Below, piece by piece: positions 1 through 7,870 of a stretch of DNA of 64,000 nt. Position 1 is the stretch's first letter. Every line of letters begins with the position of its first letter. Origin of the DNA: Candidatus Babelota bacterium (GTDB lineage: Bacteria > Babelota > Babeliae > Babelales > Vermiphilaceae); assembly GCA_029262575.1 (NCBI GenBank), contig JAJCZC010000011.1, forward strand, positions 55,686-119,685, in the 5' to 3' direction. The notes below the pieces were generated by a model. It was not told the origin of the DNA and did not search any database. It was given only the letters and a program-made list of their open reading frames with translations. The translations under genes and the position numbers were made by a program.

Positions 1-22
1 ATAGATTTAATTGGATGTTGGG

Positions 23-1087
23 ATGATATATCATATTTCGCTTGCTTTAAAGCCCTATTTGTCAATATTGAATGTTGTGCATTATGTGAGCTTCAGGATG
101 ATTACAGCATTGTTGACTACGTTAAGTTGTTCTATTTTTTTTGGAGGTTGGTTTATCGGTAAGTCTAAACTTTTTTTCAGGTCATCTGCACGTGAACACA
201 CTCCTGATACACATCGTGCAAAAGATGATATGCCAACTATGGGAGGTATCTTTATTATTGCTATGGTGATGTTTAATACTTTGTTATGGTGTAATTTAAC
301 CGATATTAAGATTTGGCTTTTTTTATTATTAATGTTGGGTTTTGGTTTTATTGGGTTTTGGGATGATTGGCAAAAAATTAAAAAAAGTCGAGGTATTTCC
401 GCGCGCATTAAGTTTGGCTTGCAATCTTTGGTGGCTATAGGTGTGATGTGTGGATTGATCTACTCTGGACAGGTTTATCCTGCTATTTGTTTTCCTTTTT
501 TTAAATACATATGTCTTTGGCTTGGATGGGTGTATGTATTATGGGGTGCGTTTGTTATTGTTGGATGCAGCAATGCTGTTAATTTAACTGATGGTTTAGA
601 TGGCCTTGCCATCGGATCGCTTATTCCAAACTTCGCTATCTTCTCTGTGATTGCTTATGTTGCAGGACACAGATTTTTTGCAGAACATTTGCAAATTCCT
701 TTTGCGCACACTGATCAAATGGCAATCGTTGGTGCAATTTTGGTTGGAGCAAGTTTGGGATTTTTATGGTTTAACACCTATCCAGCTCAAATCTTTATGG
801 GCGATGTTGGTTCATTAGCTTTGGGCAGCGCGTTGGCCTATATAGCATTAGTGTGTAAACAAGAATTTCTGTTAATTATTGCTGGGGGCCTTTTCGTGGT
901 TGAAACGATTTCAGTGATTATGCAAGTTACTTCGTTCAAGCTATTTGGAAAAAAGATATTTCGCATGGCGCCAATTCATCATCACTTTGAATTGTTAGGG
1001 TGGCCGGAGTCACGTATTACGGTGCGATTTGGCATTATTTCATTGGTGTTATGTTTGCTTGCGTTAATGACACTCAAGTTACGTTAA
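23..1087 (+). CDS. mraY: Phospho-N-acetylmuramoyl-pentapeptide transferase MraY
   Basis: This membrane enzyme moves phospho-MurNAc-pentapeptide from UDP onto undecaprenyl phosphate, making lipid I for peptidoglycan. The protein is 354 residues with about ten membrane segments. It aligns end to end with the family as I know it: PTMGG near the N-terminus, the Asp-rich NAVNLTDGLDGLA motif, FMGDVGSLALG and the C-terminal MAPIHHHFELLGWPE. The ATG at 23 fits the family's N-terminus; an in-frame TTG at 11 would add four residues. The gene begins at the window edge, so any upstream mur genes are not visible. Its stop lies one base from the end of a convergent ankyrin gene, with no terminator between them. 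Very secure. Confidence 0.97.
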   Translation: MIYHISLALKPYLSILNVVHYVSFRMITALLTTLSCSIFFGGWFIGKSKLFFRSSAREHTPDTHRAKDDMPTMGGIFIIAMVMFNTLLWCNLTDIKIWLFLLLMLGFGFIGFWDDWQKIKKSRGISARIKFGLQSLVAIGVMCGLIYSGQVYPAICFPFFKYICLWLGWVYVLWGAFVIVGCSNAVNLTDGLDGLAIGSLIPNFAIFSVIAYVAGHRFFAEHLQIPFAHTDQMAIVGAILVGASLGFLWFNTYPAQIFMGDVGSLALGSALAYIALVCKQEFLLIIAGGLFVVETISVIMQVTSFKLFGKKIFRMAPIHHHFELLGWPESRITVRFGIISLVLCLLALMTLKLR

Positions 1088-1088
1088 T

Positions 1089-2330
1089 CTACATTTTGCT
1101 TGGTTTTGGCCATGCAAGATGCTCAAAAGGGCGCGCAAGCCTCTCTTCTCGATCTTTGTTTATGTATCGATGTATGTTTTTATGCTCCATGAGAAACACT
1201 TCTTGTTGCCAGTTAAATTTTTTCGCCCATTGCAGTGGCGTTTCGCCAAACCAATTTTGAATATCGGTTTTTGCGCCCCATTTTAGCAGTTCTTCAATAA
1301 TGAGCTGCGCTGTTTTTGGTGAAATTTGTTTGCCTCTTTTTTTTACAGATCCTTGCCGCATGCGAATTGTCTGTGATAGAGGTGTACGTTCTTTGATGAA
1401 ATCCTGTGTATTTGGATCTGCTCCATTGAGTAATAGCAATCTGACAATGTCGTAGTTTCCTTTTATTGTAGCCCTGTGCAGTGGCGTTTTGCCTTCTTTG
1501 CATTGTAGGTCTATTTTTGCACCATAGGCAACCAATAAACCGACGAGTTTGAGGCTTTCTTTTATTGTAGCCCAGTGCAGTGGCGTTTTGCCTTCTTTGC
1601 ATTGTAGATCTATTTTCGCGCCATAGCCAATGAGAAGTTCGGCTGATTTAAAGCTTCCTGTGCTAGCAGCTTGGTGTAGGGGCGTTTGGCCACGTTGGTC
1701 GATAATGTTTGGGTTTGCACCATGTTTTAATAAAATTTTAGCGGCTTGGACGTTATTGCTTCCACATGCCCATCCAAGTGGTGATTGGCCTGTTTTGTCT
1801 TGTTTATTGATTATTGCAGGGTAAGCTTTCAAAAGAAGTTGGGTTGATTTGGCACAATTTCCTGCGGCCCAATGTAGTGGATATTTGTCATAACGGTCGA
1901 AAATGTTTGCTTTGGCTTGCTGTTTTAACAGTATGTTAACAATCTCGTGATGTTTTTTACTGGCAGCTCTTGCGAGTGCTGTGCATCTATCATTGTCCTG
2001 AATGTTCACATTGACTTTGTGTTTCAATAGGTATTGAACAATATGTTTATTGCCGCGACCTGCTGCCCAGTGAAGGGGTGTCCTGCCATTGCTATCTTGC
2101 TTGTTTGGGCTTTTTTGTTTGGTTTCTATCCAATGTTTGAGACTGTTGAGGTCGCCTGCGCTTGCAGCTACCCACATTGATAAGCCTCCTGCTTGGTCCA
2201 TTGCGGGCATATTGTTATTATTATTATAAAAATAATATGTCTTGTTGTGGTAATAATTGCTTGAGCTTGCTGCAGAGCAATATCCACTAAATATGATTAA
2301 CAAAACCAAGAAAGGTTGTTTGAGTTCCAT
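1089..2330 (-). CDS. Secreted ankyrin-repeat protein, ten repeats (paralogue 1)
   Basis: A 413-residue protein with an N-terminal signal peptide (MELKQPFLVLLIIFSGYCSA) followed directly by ASSSN, then about ten ankyrin repeats of roughly 33 residues with the usual TPLHWAA and LLL..GA.PN cores. I chose the ATG at 2330 because the GGAG nine bases ahead of it is the natural ribosome site; the in-frame ATG at 2345 overlaps that site. Ankyrin repeats bind proteins, and in intracellular bacteria secreted ankyrin proteins are often host-directed effectors, so an effector role is an inference. Repeats seven and eight come from a recent 99-bp duplication. A close paralogue lies at 7871-8995. Confidence 0.9.
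   Translation of the reverse strand: MELKQPFLVLLIIFSGYCSAASSSNYYHNKTYYFYNNNNNMPAMDQAGGLSMWVAASAGDLNSLKHWIETKQKSPNKQDSNGRTPLHWAAGRGNKHIVQYLLKHKVNVNIQDNDRCTALARAASKKHHEIVNILLKQQAKANIFDRYDKYPLHWAAGNCAKSTQLLLKAYPAIINKQDKTGQSPLGWACGSNNVQAAKILLKHGANPNIIDQRGQTPLHQAASTGSFKSAELLIGYGAKIDLQCKEGKTPLHWATIKESLKLVGLLVAYGAKIDLQCKEGKTPLHRATIKGNYDIVRLLLLNGADPNTQDFIKERTPLSQTIRMRQGSVKKRGKQISPKTAQLIIEELLKWGAKTDIQNWFGETPLQWAKKFNWQQEVFLMEHKNIHRYINKDREERLARPFEHLAWPKPSKM
1461..1608. repeat. 99-bp tandem duplication of one ankyrin repeat
   Basis: The 49 bases at 1461-1509 recur at 1560-1608 with one mismatch, exactly 99 bp apart, which is one 33-residue ankyrin unit. Both copies encode KIDLQCKEGKTPLH. Paralogue 2 (7871-8995) has a single copy at this point, so the extra repeat probably arose in this gene after the two genes separated. 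Confidence 0.85.
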
Positions 2331-2426
2331 TTTTATGATCTCCATTTGAATTGACCAATTAAAAAGTATTCTTAATTGTAATTATATCCGTTTTTTTGAT
2401 TATGTCAACCCTTGGTGGTGGCGATT

Positions 2427-2478
2427 CAGGGCAATAGGGTGAATAACTTCGAATTGATAGGTGTTTTACAGAAGGCAC
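2427..2478 (+). repeat. Dispersed ~52-bp repeat, copy 1
   Basis: This intergenic stretch, with core GGGCAAT.GGGTGAAT.ACTTCGAAT and then AGGTGTTTTACAG, recurs inverted at 15939-15992 and direct at 25899-25952. It lies between the ankyrin gene and the permease gene. No coding potential seen. Confidence 0.75.
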
Positions 2479-2518
2479 ACGTAATTTATCTATACTAAAG
2501 CCATAAAACTTTTTTTCT

Positions 2519-2549
2519 TTGTCATCCCCGGCTTGAACGGGGATGACAA
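2519..2549. repeat. REP-like palindrome
   Basis: A perfect 12-bp inverted repeat, TTGTCATCCCCG / CGGGGATGACAA, around a seven-base loop. The same GTCATCCCC arm forms the ends of the element at 10695-10875, so this looks like a dispersed palindromic element. It has no T-tract and lies about 190 bp before the ankyrin coding start, so I do not call it a terminator. Confidence 0.7.
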
Positions 2550-2623
2550 GGCGGGCATTAAGTAGAAAAGCCTATATTTTAGATGTTTATTAAGCGATTG
2601 CCCTGGTGGAGATTGTTTTTTGG

Positions 2624-3925
2624 CTATTTTGTTTTTGTATAAAGGTACATAATGACACCTATAAGCATGAATGTGCCAAAAATATATAATGATTGCGTGC
2701 CATGTTTATAAAAACTGTGTGCGCATGAAACTAAAAATACGCCGCAATTGATAAGGCCAAAGATAGGCAACCATATTGAAGTGTTTGTTTTATTGCGCAT
2801 TGTCAAAAAGAGCAGTCCTAAAATGCTGAAGGTATATGAAATGGTGCACCCGAATGCAGCAATTTGTTGTAGAGGAATTTGATTGCCACGTGTGCCAAAA
2901 ATATAGACTGCACAAATAAGTCCTTCGGCCAAAACACATGCATAGGGAATGCGGTAGGCATTTTCTTTCAAAAAAGTACCGGAGCTGAGCACATGTTTGT
3001 TTTTTGCCAAAGTGTGTAAGTTCCAACTGTTACTAAAGATTACGCCAAATGCGCCTCCTAAAGCTGATGATGCAATGGCAATGTTAAAAATACCTTGTGC
3101 TTTAGTAGCTATTTCAGGTGTATTGCTAAAAAACTTTGCGAGTAATAATGGAAATGCATTCAAAAAGCTCCCCGCATGTTGCAGTTCTGGCCCAAGTGAG
3201 CCGTAAAAAAAGAATTGATATAGAATATTGATGGTCATCACAATTGCATATGATATCAATATTGCGCGTGGGCCATTTTTGTGCGCATCTTTAATGTTGC
3301 TGCTCAGTGATGTGGTGGCCTCAAAACCAATGGCCGCATAAAGCACGAGTGGAATAGTGGTAACAAATTGTGACCAATCAAAATTTGCCGCAGCATAATG
3401 TGACGGCGAAAATAAAAATAAACCACTAAATGTTACAAAAATTATCGGAATGAGTTTCATTACCAAGAACACGGTTTGTACCGATTGGCCTGTCTTTAAG
3501 TGTAGCATGTTCAATGCTATAAATAATGAAAGCACTGCAATGTCTAGGGCAAAAATGTTGATGTTTGCGAGTGGAGCAATGATTTGTTGTAGTAATAACA
3601 TTGATGCATGAATCATTATGATTGCGGATGCTAGTTTGCCTGTAAAATAACTCCATGAGCTGGCAAAACCTGCAAATGATCCTATCTCGCCAGTGGCATA
3701 GGCATAAAAACCACCTGATGGATAGATGTTCACTAACTTTGCGATGCTCAATATAAGTGGTAATAATAAGACTGCCAATGCTGTATATGACACCCATCCG
3801 GCGGCACCTACAATGTTGGCTAATATGCTTGTGTTAATGAATAGGCCAACACCAACCATAATATTTAAGTTAATGAATATTGCGGCCAGTAGCGATAGTT
3901 TTTCCGATTCTTTTATATGAGACAT
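2624..3925 (-). CDS. APC-family amino acid permease
   Basis: A 433-residue polytopic inner-membrane protein with about twelve hydrophobic segments. The start of helix one has the APC hallmark GVGLFIN (a glycine-rich unwound segment after IMV), followed by YPSGGFYAYA, which is typical of amino acid/polyamine transporters. The substrate cannot be read from sequence; uptake of host amino acids is a reasonable inference. GGAAT lies just upstream of the ATG. The gene starts 12 bases after the stop of the SpoU methylase gene on the same strand, so the two are probably co-transcribed. Confidence 0.88.
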   Translation of the reverse strand: MSHIKESEKLSLLAAIFINLNIMVGVGLFINTSILANIVGAAGWVSYTALAVLLLPLILSIAKLVNIYPSGGFYAYATGEIGSFAGFASSWSYFTGKLASAIIMIHASMLLLQQIIAPLANINIFALDIAVLSLFIALNMLHLKTGQSVQTVFLVMKLIPIIFVTFSGLFLFSPSHYAAANFDWSQFVTTIPLVLYAAIGFEATTSLSSNIKDAHKNGPRAILISYAIVMTINILYQFFFYGSLGPELQHAGSFLNAFPLLLAKFFSNTPEIATKAQGIFNIAIASSALGGAFGVIFSNSWNLHTLAKNKHVLSSGTFLKENAYRIPYACVLAEGLICAVYIFGTRGNQIPLQQIAAFGCTISYTFSILGLLFLTMRNKTNTSIWLPIFGLINCGVFLVSCAHSFYKHGTQSLYIFGTFMLIGVIMYLYTKTK

Positions 3926-3937
3926 TTTATTCCTTTT

Positions 3938-4675
3938 TTACTTTGAAAAAGCCAGATATAGTGCAATCGATCCGGCAACGGCAGCATTCAAACTTTCAGT
4001 GTTGCCCGGCATTGGCAGTGTGCACAATTGTTCACAATTTGCAATCCACTCAGATGGAATGCCATCAGCTTCGTTGCCAACAACAATGAGTGATTTTTTT
4101 AAATCTAGGTGTTCGGGTGGTTTGCCATCTTTGACTACCAATGCGCAAAGGTTAAGATCTTTTTTTTGATTCAAAAGTTCTTGCCAAGTTAGCTCAAAAA
4201 TATCAACATTGGCAATGGTTCCAGCAGTTGATTGTATAACTTTTGGGCTCCAAATATCAGTACCTTCAACAATAACAATGGTGTTTACGTTCATTGCAGT
4301 AGCCGTGCGTATCAATGTGCCCATGTTGCCGGGGTTGGTAATGTTTGCGAGCACAAGGCCTGGAGTTAAATCTGAAGTTGGTTGTTGTGGCATTGTAAAA
4401 ACACCTACAACCCCAGATGGCGTTTTAGTGGTACTAATCTTTTGCATGACTTCATCAGTAACTAGTGTGATCAAATTGCGATCAATGTTGATATGATGTT
4501 CGCTAAATGCTTTTTCGGTCAAATATAGTTGAATTGGCTTATATTTTGTTAGCAATGTTTGGATGGTGCGAATGCCTTCGGCGATAAAGCGTTGTTGGTT
4601 TTTGCGTTCTTTGGCTTTTTTGAGTGCATCGACCAATTTAATTTCTGGATTTTGGCGTGAATTGATTGTTTTCAT
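3938..4675 (-). CDS. SpoU/TrmH-family RNA 2'-O-methyltransferase
   Basis: A 245-residue SPOUT methylase. The three family motifs are present in order: NPGNMGTLIRTA (motif 1), VVGNEADGIPSEW (motif 2) and LPMPGNTESLNAAVAGSIALY (motif 3), which form the trefoil-knot SAM site. The N-terminal part (INSRQNPEIK...) resembles the substrate-binding domain of TrmH-type rRNA methylases, so a 23S rRNA ribose methylase (RlmB/TsnR-like) is likely; the exact nucleotide is unknown. It is the first gene of a two-gene unit with the downstream permease. No strong ribosome site precedes the ATG. Confidence 0.9.
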   Translation of the reverse strand: MKTINSRQNPEIKLVDALKKAKERKNQQRFIAEGIRTIQTLLTKYKPIQLYLTEKAFSEHHINIDRNLITLVTDEVMQKISTTKTPSGVVGVFTMPQQPTSDLTPGLVLANITNPGNMGTLIRTATAMNVNTIVIVEGTDIWSPKVIQSTAGTIANVDIFELTWQELLNQKKDLNLCALVVKDGKPPEHLDLKKSLIVVGNEADGIPSEWIANCEQLCTLPMPGNTESLNAAVAGSIALYLAFSK

Positions 4676-4739
4676 TGATTTTCTTTACATTAAGATTGAT
4701 TTATTTTTTTAGTATACACAGATTTTGCGATGCGGATAA

Positions 4740-5045
4740 TCAGTATCTAAATGCCAAGGTATAGGTCAAGCGCTTTTTTTTGAAATTTATTTCATGTTTT
4801 ATTGTGCACTTGCTATGTTTATTGCTTTTCTTAGCATATTTGAAGTTATAAGAATTGATGATCTTGTTAAGGTCAGGTATAGAAAGCGGTTTTTTATAGG
4901 ATACATTATGCGCGTAAGCAGGTTCTTGATCAAAGTCGATAATGATTGGAATGAGGTGCGCAAAGGGATTAGGTATCTTTTTTTCTAAAACATGAGTGTG
5001 CAGCAAGATGTGTGTGCATAACAAAAACAACCAAGTTCTGGTCAT
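4740..5045 (-). CDS. Small putative secreted protein
   Basis: I do not recognise this 101-residue protein. It starts with a short hydrophobic segment (TRTWLFLLCTHILL) that could be a signal peptide, followed by a proline-containing stretch and a lysine-rich C-terminus. The ATG at 5045 has GGAG eight bases upstream; an in-frame ATG at 5096 would place an unlikely polar extension before the hydrophobic segment. It stands alone, about 65 bp from the SpoU gene start. It could be a decaying remnant; confidence that it is expressed is moderate. Confidence 0.5.
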   Translation of the reverse strand: MTRTWLFLLCTHILLHTHVLEKKIPNPFAHLIPIIIDFDQEPAYAHNVSYKKPLSIPDLNKIINSYNFKYAKKSNKHSKCTIKHEINFKKKRLTYTLAFRY

Positions 5046-5171
5046 AGGCAGGTCTCCATTTGTGTGATTGTAGCACATTCGGTTTGTTTGGGGCAATGTT
5101 CTTTGTCATTCCCTGGTTTCTTCATGCATTACTCAAAATTTTTACTCATTTAAGGCAAAATTTTAAAAATC

Positions 5172-5369
5172 ATTCTCCCTGAGTGGAGCGTAGCGACCTA
5201 TCGAAGGGTATTCCACATAAAGAAAGAAGAAAAGAAATTTGATTATTCAACTTTGTTTGAAACTTATACTTCATGTTTGAAGAAGATTATACTTTTTTTA
5301 ATCGGAATGCCCTTCGATACCCTTCGTCAAGCTCAGGACAGGCTTTGCTACGCTCCACTCAGGGAGAAT
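5172..5369. repeat. 198-bp inverted-repeat element with REP-type sequence
   Basis: Perfect 23-bp inverted ends (ATTCTCCCTGAGTGGAGCGTAGC at 5172-5194 and its complement at 5347-5369), with an inner imperfect pair (5199-5214 and 5304-5319). The interior contains CTTCGTCAAGCTCAGGACAGG, related to the widespread TTCGACAAGCTCAGGA repeat; a second such sequence is at 42829-42853. It fills the gap between the secreted ORF at 4740 and tgt, where I see no gene. It looks like a MITE or REP-derived element. Confidence 0.75.
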
Positions 5370-5442
5370 TTCATTATTTTTTTCGTTCTGAAGGATATGG
5401 CGTGAAGGATGACAAAAGTAACAATGTTACATTGTTTGAATA

Positions 5443-6573
5443 CTACAGGTCATCATCCAAAATGCGTTGCCTATATTGTGCCATCAATTGCACCATGAAA
5501 TGAAGATTGTGAATAGTGGCCAATGTGTAGCCGGTCATTTCTTTGGCTTTAAATAAATGATGCAAGTAGGCCATGGAATAATGTGTGCAAGTATAACATT
5601 CACAATTTGAATCAGGAGCTTCCATGTTCATTTTTTGTGCAGAGTTCATAATTTTGATCGTGCCATTAAAGCTGAACAATAGGCCATGACGCGCACAACG
5701 TGTGGGGTGTGAACTATCAAATGTATCGATGCCCAATTTAATGCATGGTTCAAGTGATGTTAAATCACCGATGCCGAGCAAATGATTTGGCTTATCATCA
5801 GGCAACATTGGCGTAACGTTGGCTAACATATCAAACATTTGTGCATGATTTTTGCCTAACGAGCCACCAATTGCATGGCCATCAAATGGCAATGATGTTA
5901 AGTATTCGCAACTTTCTTTGCGCATATCCGGATCGATACCGCCATGAATAACGGAATACATTGCTTGTTGTTGTGGATTTTTTAAATGATAATCGAGTGA
6001 GCGTTTTTCCCAACGATGTGTGCGATCGAGTGACTTGCGCAATGCTTGTTTATCAATATGATAGGGTGGTAGTTCATCAAATGGAATGATGATATCTGCG
6101 CCTAAATCTTTTTGCGCTTGTATTGATGTTTCAGGTGTGAGCAGGACTTTGTCGCCATTGCGATATGAGCGGAATAATACACCTTCTTCTGAAATTTTGA
6201 GCACACCATTATCGGATTTTTTTTTGCCTTTTGATTTCAGTTCATCTTTAACGCCGCCATAGGCTAGGCTGAAAACTTGAAAACCGCCAGAATCGGTAAT
6301 GATTGGTTTATTTCGATTAATAAACGTGTGCAATCCACCAGCTTTTTTTACCACATCTGTGCCCGGTTGCAACATTAAGTGATAGGTGTTGCAAAACATC
6401 AGCTGCAAGCCGATTTCTTCGGCCATTTTGCTATCAAGTGCTTTGAGGCTCCCATTTGTGCCAACCGCCACAAAATTGGGCGTGTCGATTATGCCATGTG
6501 GCGTGTGGATTCGCCCAACACGTGCACGGGACTTTGATGATTGGTGAATTAATTCAAATTTAAATGTTTTCAT
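5443..6573 (-). CDS. tgt: Queuine tRNA-ribosyltransferase (chlamydia-like Tgt)
   Basis: Tgt exchanges guanine 34 of GUN-anticodon tRNAs for a queuosine precursor. The 376-residue protein has the catalytic TDSGGFQVF (Asp94), HGGID, GIGD, the nucleophile segment DTFDSSHPTR, and the zinc site CECYTC followed by a His. The DSSHPTRCARHG segment in place of DCVxPTRxAR, and the lysine-rich GKKK insertion near residue 118, recall the chlamydial subgroup. The ATG at 6573 is preferred over an in-frame TTG two codons upstream. A transporter for queuosine precursors lies at 13923-14594, and no queuine-synthesis gene is seen here, so salvage from the host is likely. Confidence 0.95.
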   Translation of the reverse strand: MKTFKFELIHQSSKSRARVGRIHTPHGIIDTPNFVAVGTNGSLKALDSKMAEEIGLQLMFCNTYHLMLQPGTDVVKKAGGLHTFINRNKPIITDSGGFQVFSLAYGGVKDELKSKGKKKSDNGVLKISEEGVLFRSYRNGDKVLLTPETSIQAQKDLGADIIIPFDELPPYHIDKQALRKSLDRTHRWEKRSLDYHLKNPQQQAMYSVIHGGIDPDMRKESCEYLTSLPFDGHAIGGSLGKNHAQMFDMLANVTPMLPDDKPNHLLGIGDLTSLEPCIKLGIDTFDSSHPTRCARHGLLFSFNGTIKIMNSAQKMNMEAPDSNCECYTCTHYSMAYLHHLFKAKEMTGYTLATIHNLHFMVQLMAQYRQRILDDDL

Positions 6574-6653
6574 ACCCAAAAGTATACTATAATCGGCTGA
6601 TTAAGCAAGTTTATTACAATATGAAATAGCCAATGCGGTTGTGCTATTGTAAT

Positions 6654-6682
6654 TTATTGCAGTCATAATTCTGTGGTATAAT
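6654..6682 (+). promoter_or_regulatory. Extended -10 promoter for the 6781 gene
   Basis: TGGTATAAT (TG at 6674-6675, TATAAT at 6677-6682) with a weak -35 TTATTG 17 bases upstream (6654-6659). It lies about 100 bp before the first MKRF-family gene. The sequence after it (TTATGT...TATTTTGC.GCTTT) resembles a degenerate form of the leader seen at 7344, 9142 and 10995. Confidence 0.6.
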
Positions 6683-6780
6683 ATCATTATGTTGTTATTT
6701 TGCGCTTTAATAACAAATCTACCTGAATAACAGTGTGGCGATCTATTATATTAATCGTGTTTTTATAAATGAAGGAACTT

Positions 6781-7209
6781 ATGAAACGTTTTATGTTAGT
6801 CAGCTTTTTGAGCTGTATGTTGGTTGGGCAAACTTCATGTGATTGGAAAGATCACGCCGTAGGGTTTGGCAAAGGTGCAGGCTCGGTTGCTAAACGTTCT
6901 GTGCAGATTTTTTCAGTTATTCCTTCAACTTTTTTTATAGGTGTAGGGTTAGGTCTTTTCGGTCCTAAAAAACCTAATGGAGATACAGTGTTAGGTGGGG
7001 GGCTTTTGATTTCTGCTTTATCATTGGTTTCGTGCGAATGGTTAACGTCATTATGGTGTACTATTGCAGATGTTGATTGTCTGTTGCGAAGCAATAATCA
7101 AGAGCAGCGTCGAGGCAAAACAAAATCTTTCATGGGTGGAAGAATAGTAGCTAATGCTGCATTATTAACAGGTTTAAGCGCTGGTATTTATAAGTTCTTT
7201 AAAAAATAG
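6781..7209 (+). CDS. MKRF-family small secreted protein, member 1
   Basis: I know no function for this family. This 142-residue member starts MKRFMLVSFLSCMLVGQTSC followed by DW, a leader almost identical in at least four other genes nearby. The mature part is glycine-rich with two or three hydrophobic segments, and it ends GRIVANAALLTGLSAGIYKFFKK, a C-terminal pattern (GR, hydrophobic helix, Tyr, Lys) also seen in the 9253 member. The QTSC sequence is not a good lipobox, so cleavage by signal peptidase I near the Cys is as likely as lipidation. The ATG at 6781 has AAGGAA close upstream; an ATG four codons earlier lacks it. A terminator follows at 7234. Confidence 0.8.
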   Translation: MKRFMLVSFLSCMLVGQTSCDWKDHAVGFGKGAGSVAKRSVQIFSVIPSTFFIGVGLGLFGPKKPNGDTVLGGGLLISALSLVSCEWLTSLWCTIADVDCLLRSNNQEQRRGKTKSFMGGRIVANAALLTGLSAGIYKFFKK

Positions 7210-7233
7210 TACCTGTATTTGGATATTCTAAAC

Positions 7234-7262
7234 GAGTCGGATTAAACGCCGGCTCTTTTTTT
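7234..7262 (+). terminator. Family terminator, copy 1
   Basis: Stem GAGTCGG / CCGGCTC (one G-T pair) with loop ATTAAACG, then seven T. Nearly the same hairpin follows the family genes ending at 9693 and 11548. Confidence 0.85.
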
Positions 7263-7343
7263 GTTCAAGACTTCTTATATAATAGCGCAATGATTTCAAT
7301 GTGAAATCAACTCCCTTTCGAAGCGATTCATTGTTATTCTAAA

Positions 7344-7447
7344 TTGACTTTTTTTTGGAGGTATTCTGGTTTATGTACGTATTTTTGCTGCTTTGTTTGG
7401 TGCAAAGTGGCTTTATTTAGTGATTTTCTTATAAATAAAGGTTTTTT
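7344..7447 (+). promoter_or_regulatory. Conserved leader with hairpin, copy 1
   Basis: TTGACT (7344-7349), a T-run, GGAGGTATTCTGGTTTATGT, then a hairpin GCTGCTTTG-TTTGGTG-CAAAGTGGC (7387-7411, nine pairs, two of them G-T). The same elements in the same order precede the genes at 9253 and 11102. The hairpin ends about 36 bases before the start codon. It could be a mRNA leader structure or an operator. Confidence 0.7.
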
Positions 7448-7792
7448 ATGAAACATTTTATATTGGTTGCTCTTTTCAGCTTAGGGTTGGTTGGGCAAAT
7501 CTCTTGTGATTGGCAAGATAACGCTAAAAAAGTTGTAAAGGGAACTGCTGTATCATTGGCCACTTCTGGCTGTGGATATCTTGTAGGCCGTTTATTTTCA
7601 AAAGAATTGGCATTTGATTTAGCTCTTCTTTGTGCTGCGTGTAATGGAATTCACGGTTGTTATAGAGTTGTAAAAATGAAGAATGAAGGCGACGATAATC
7701 CTTGGTATGGAACCGGGAAAATAATCGGAGTGGGGCTTGCTTTTTCATACCTAAATAGTCTTTTGAAGCCTGTTGTGTGTTATAGGCTTTAA
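7448..7792 (+). CDS. MKRF-family small secreted protein, member 2
   Basis: A 114-residue member with the leader MKHFILVALFSLGLVGQISC and then DWQDNAKK. The mature part has a Cys- and Gly-containing hydrophobic core (GCGYLVGRLF, LLCAACNGIHGC) and lacks the lysine-rich C-terminal tail of member 1, ending KPVVCYRL. Its upstream region is a full copy of the family leader with hairpin. AAAGG precedes the ATG. Function unknown; membrane-associated by its hydrophobicity. Confidence 0.75.
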   Translation: MKHFILVALFSLGLVGQISCDWQDNAKKVVKGTAVSLATSGCGYLVGRLFSKELAFDLALLCAACNGIHGCYRVVKMKNEGDDNPWYGTGKIIGVGLAFSYLNSLLKPVVCYRL

Positions 7793-7870
7793 TTTTAAAA
7801 TGTAGATATTGCGTGATAAGTGTAGCTGGAAGCTAAGCTCGTTTTTTGCGCCATCATTTTAATTGGGTGC

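Noticed and set aside
2519..2549. Hairpin as a transcription terminator
   Set aside because: It lacks a T-tract and shares sequence with a dispersed element elsewhere, so a REP-like palindrome is more likely.
3426..3797. Minus-strand open frame of 123 codons within the permease gene
   Set aside because: Same strand, different frame of a secure APC permease gene; no ribosome site or domain.
5273..5503. Plus-strand open frame of 76 codons
   Set aside because: It runs through the inverted-repeat element and into the 3' end of tgt on the other strand; no ribosome site.
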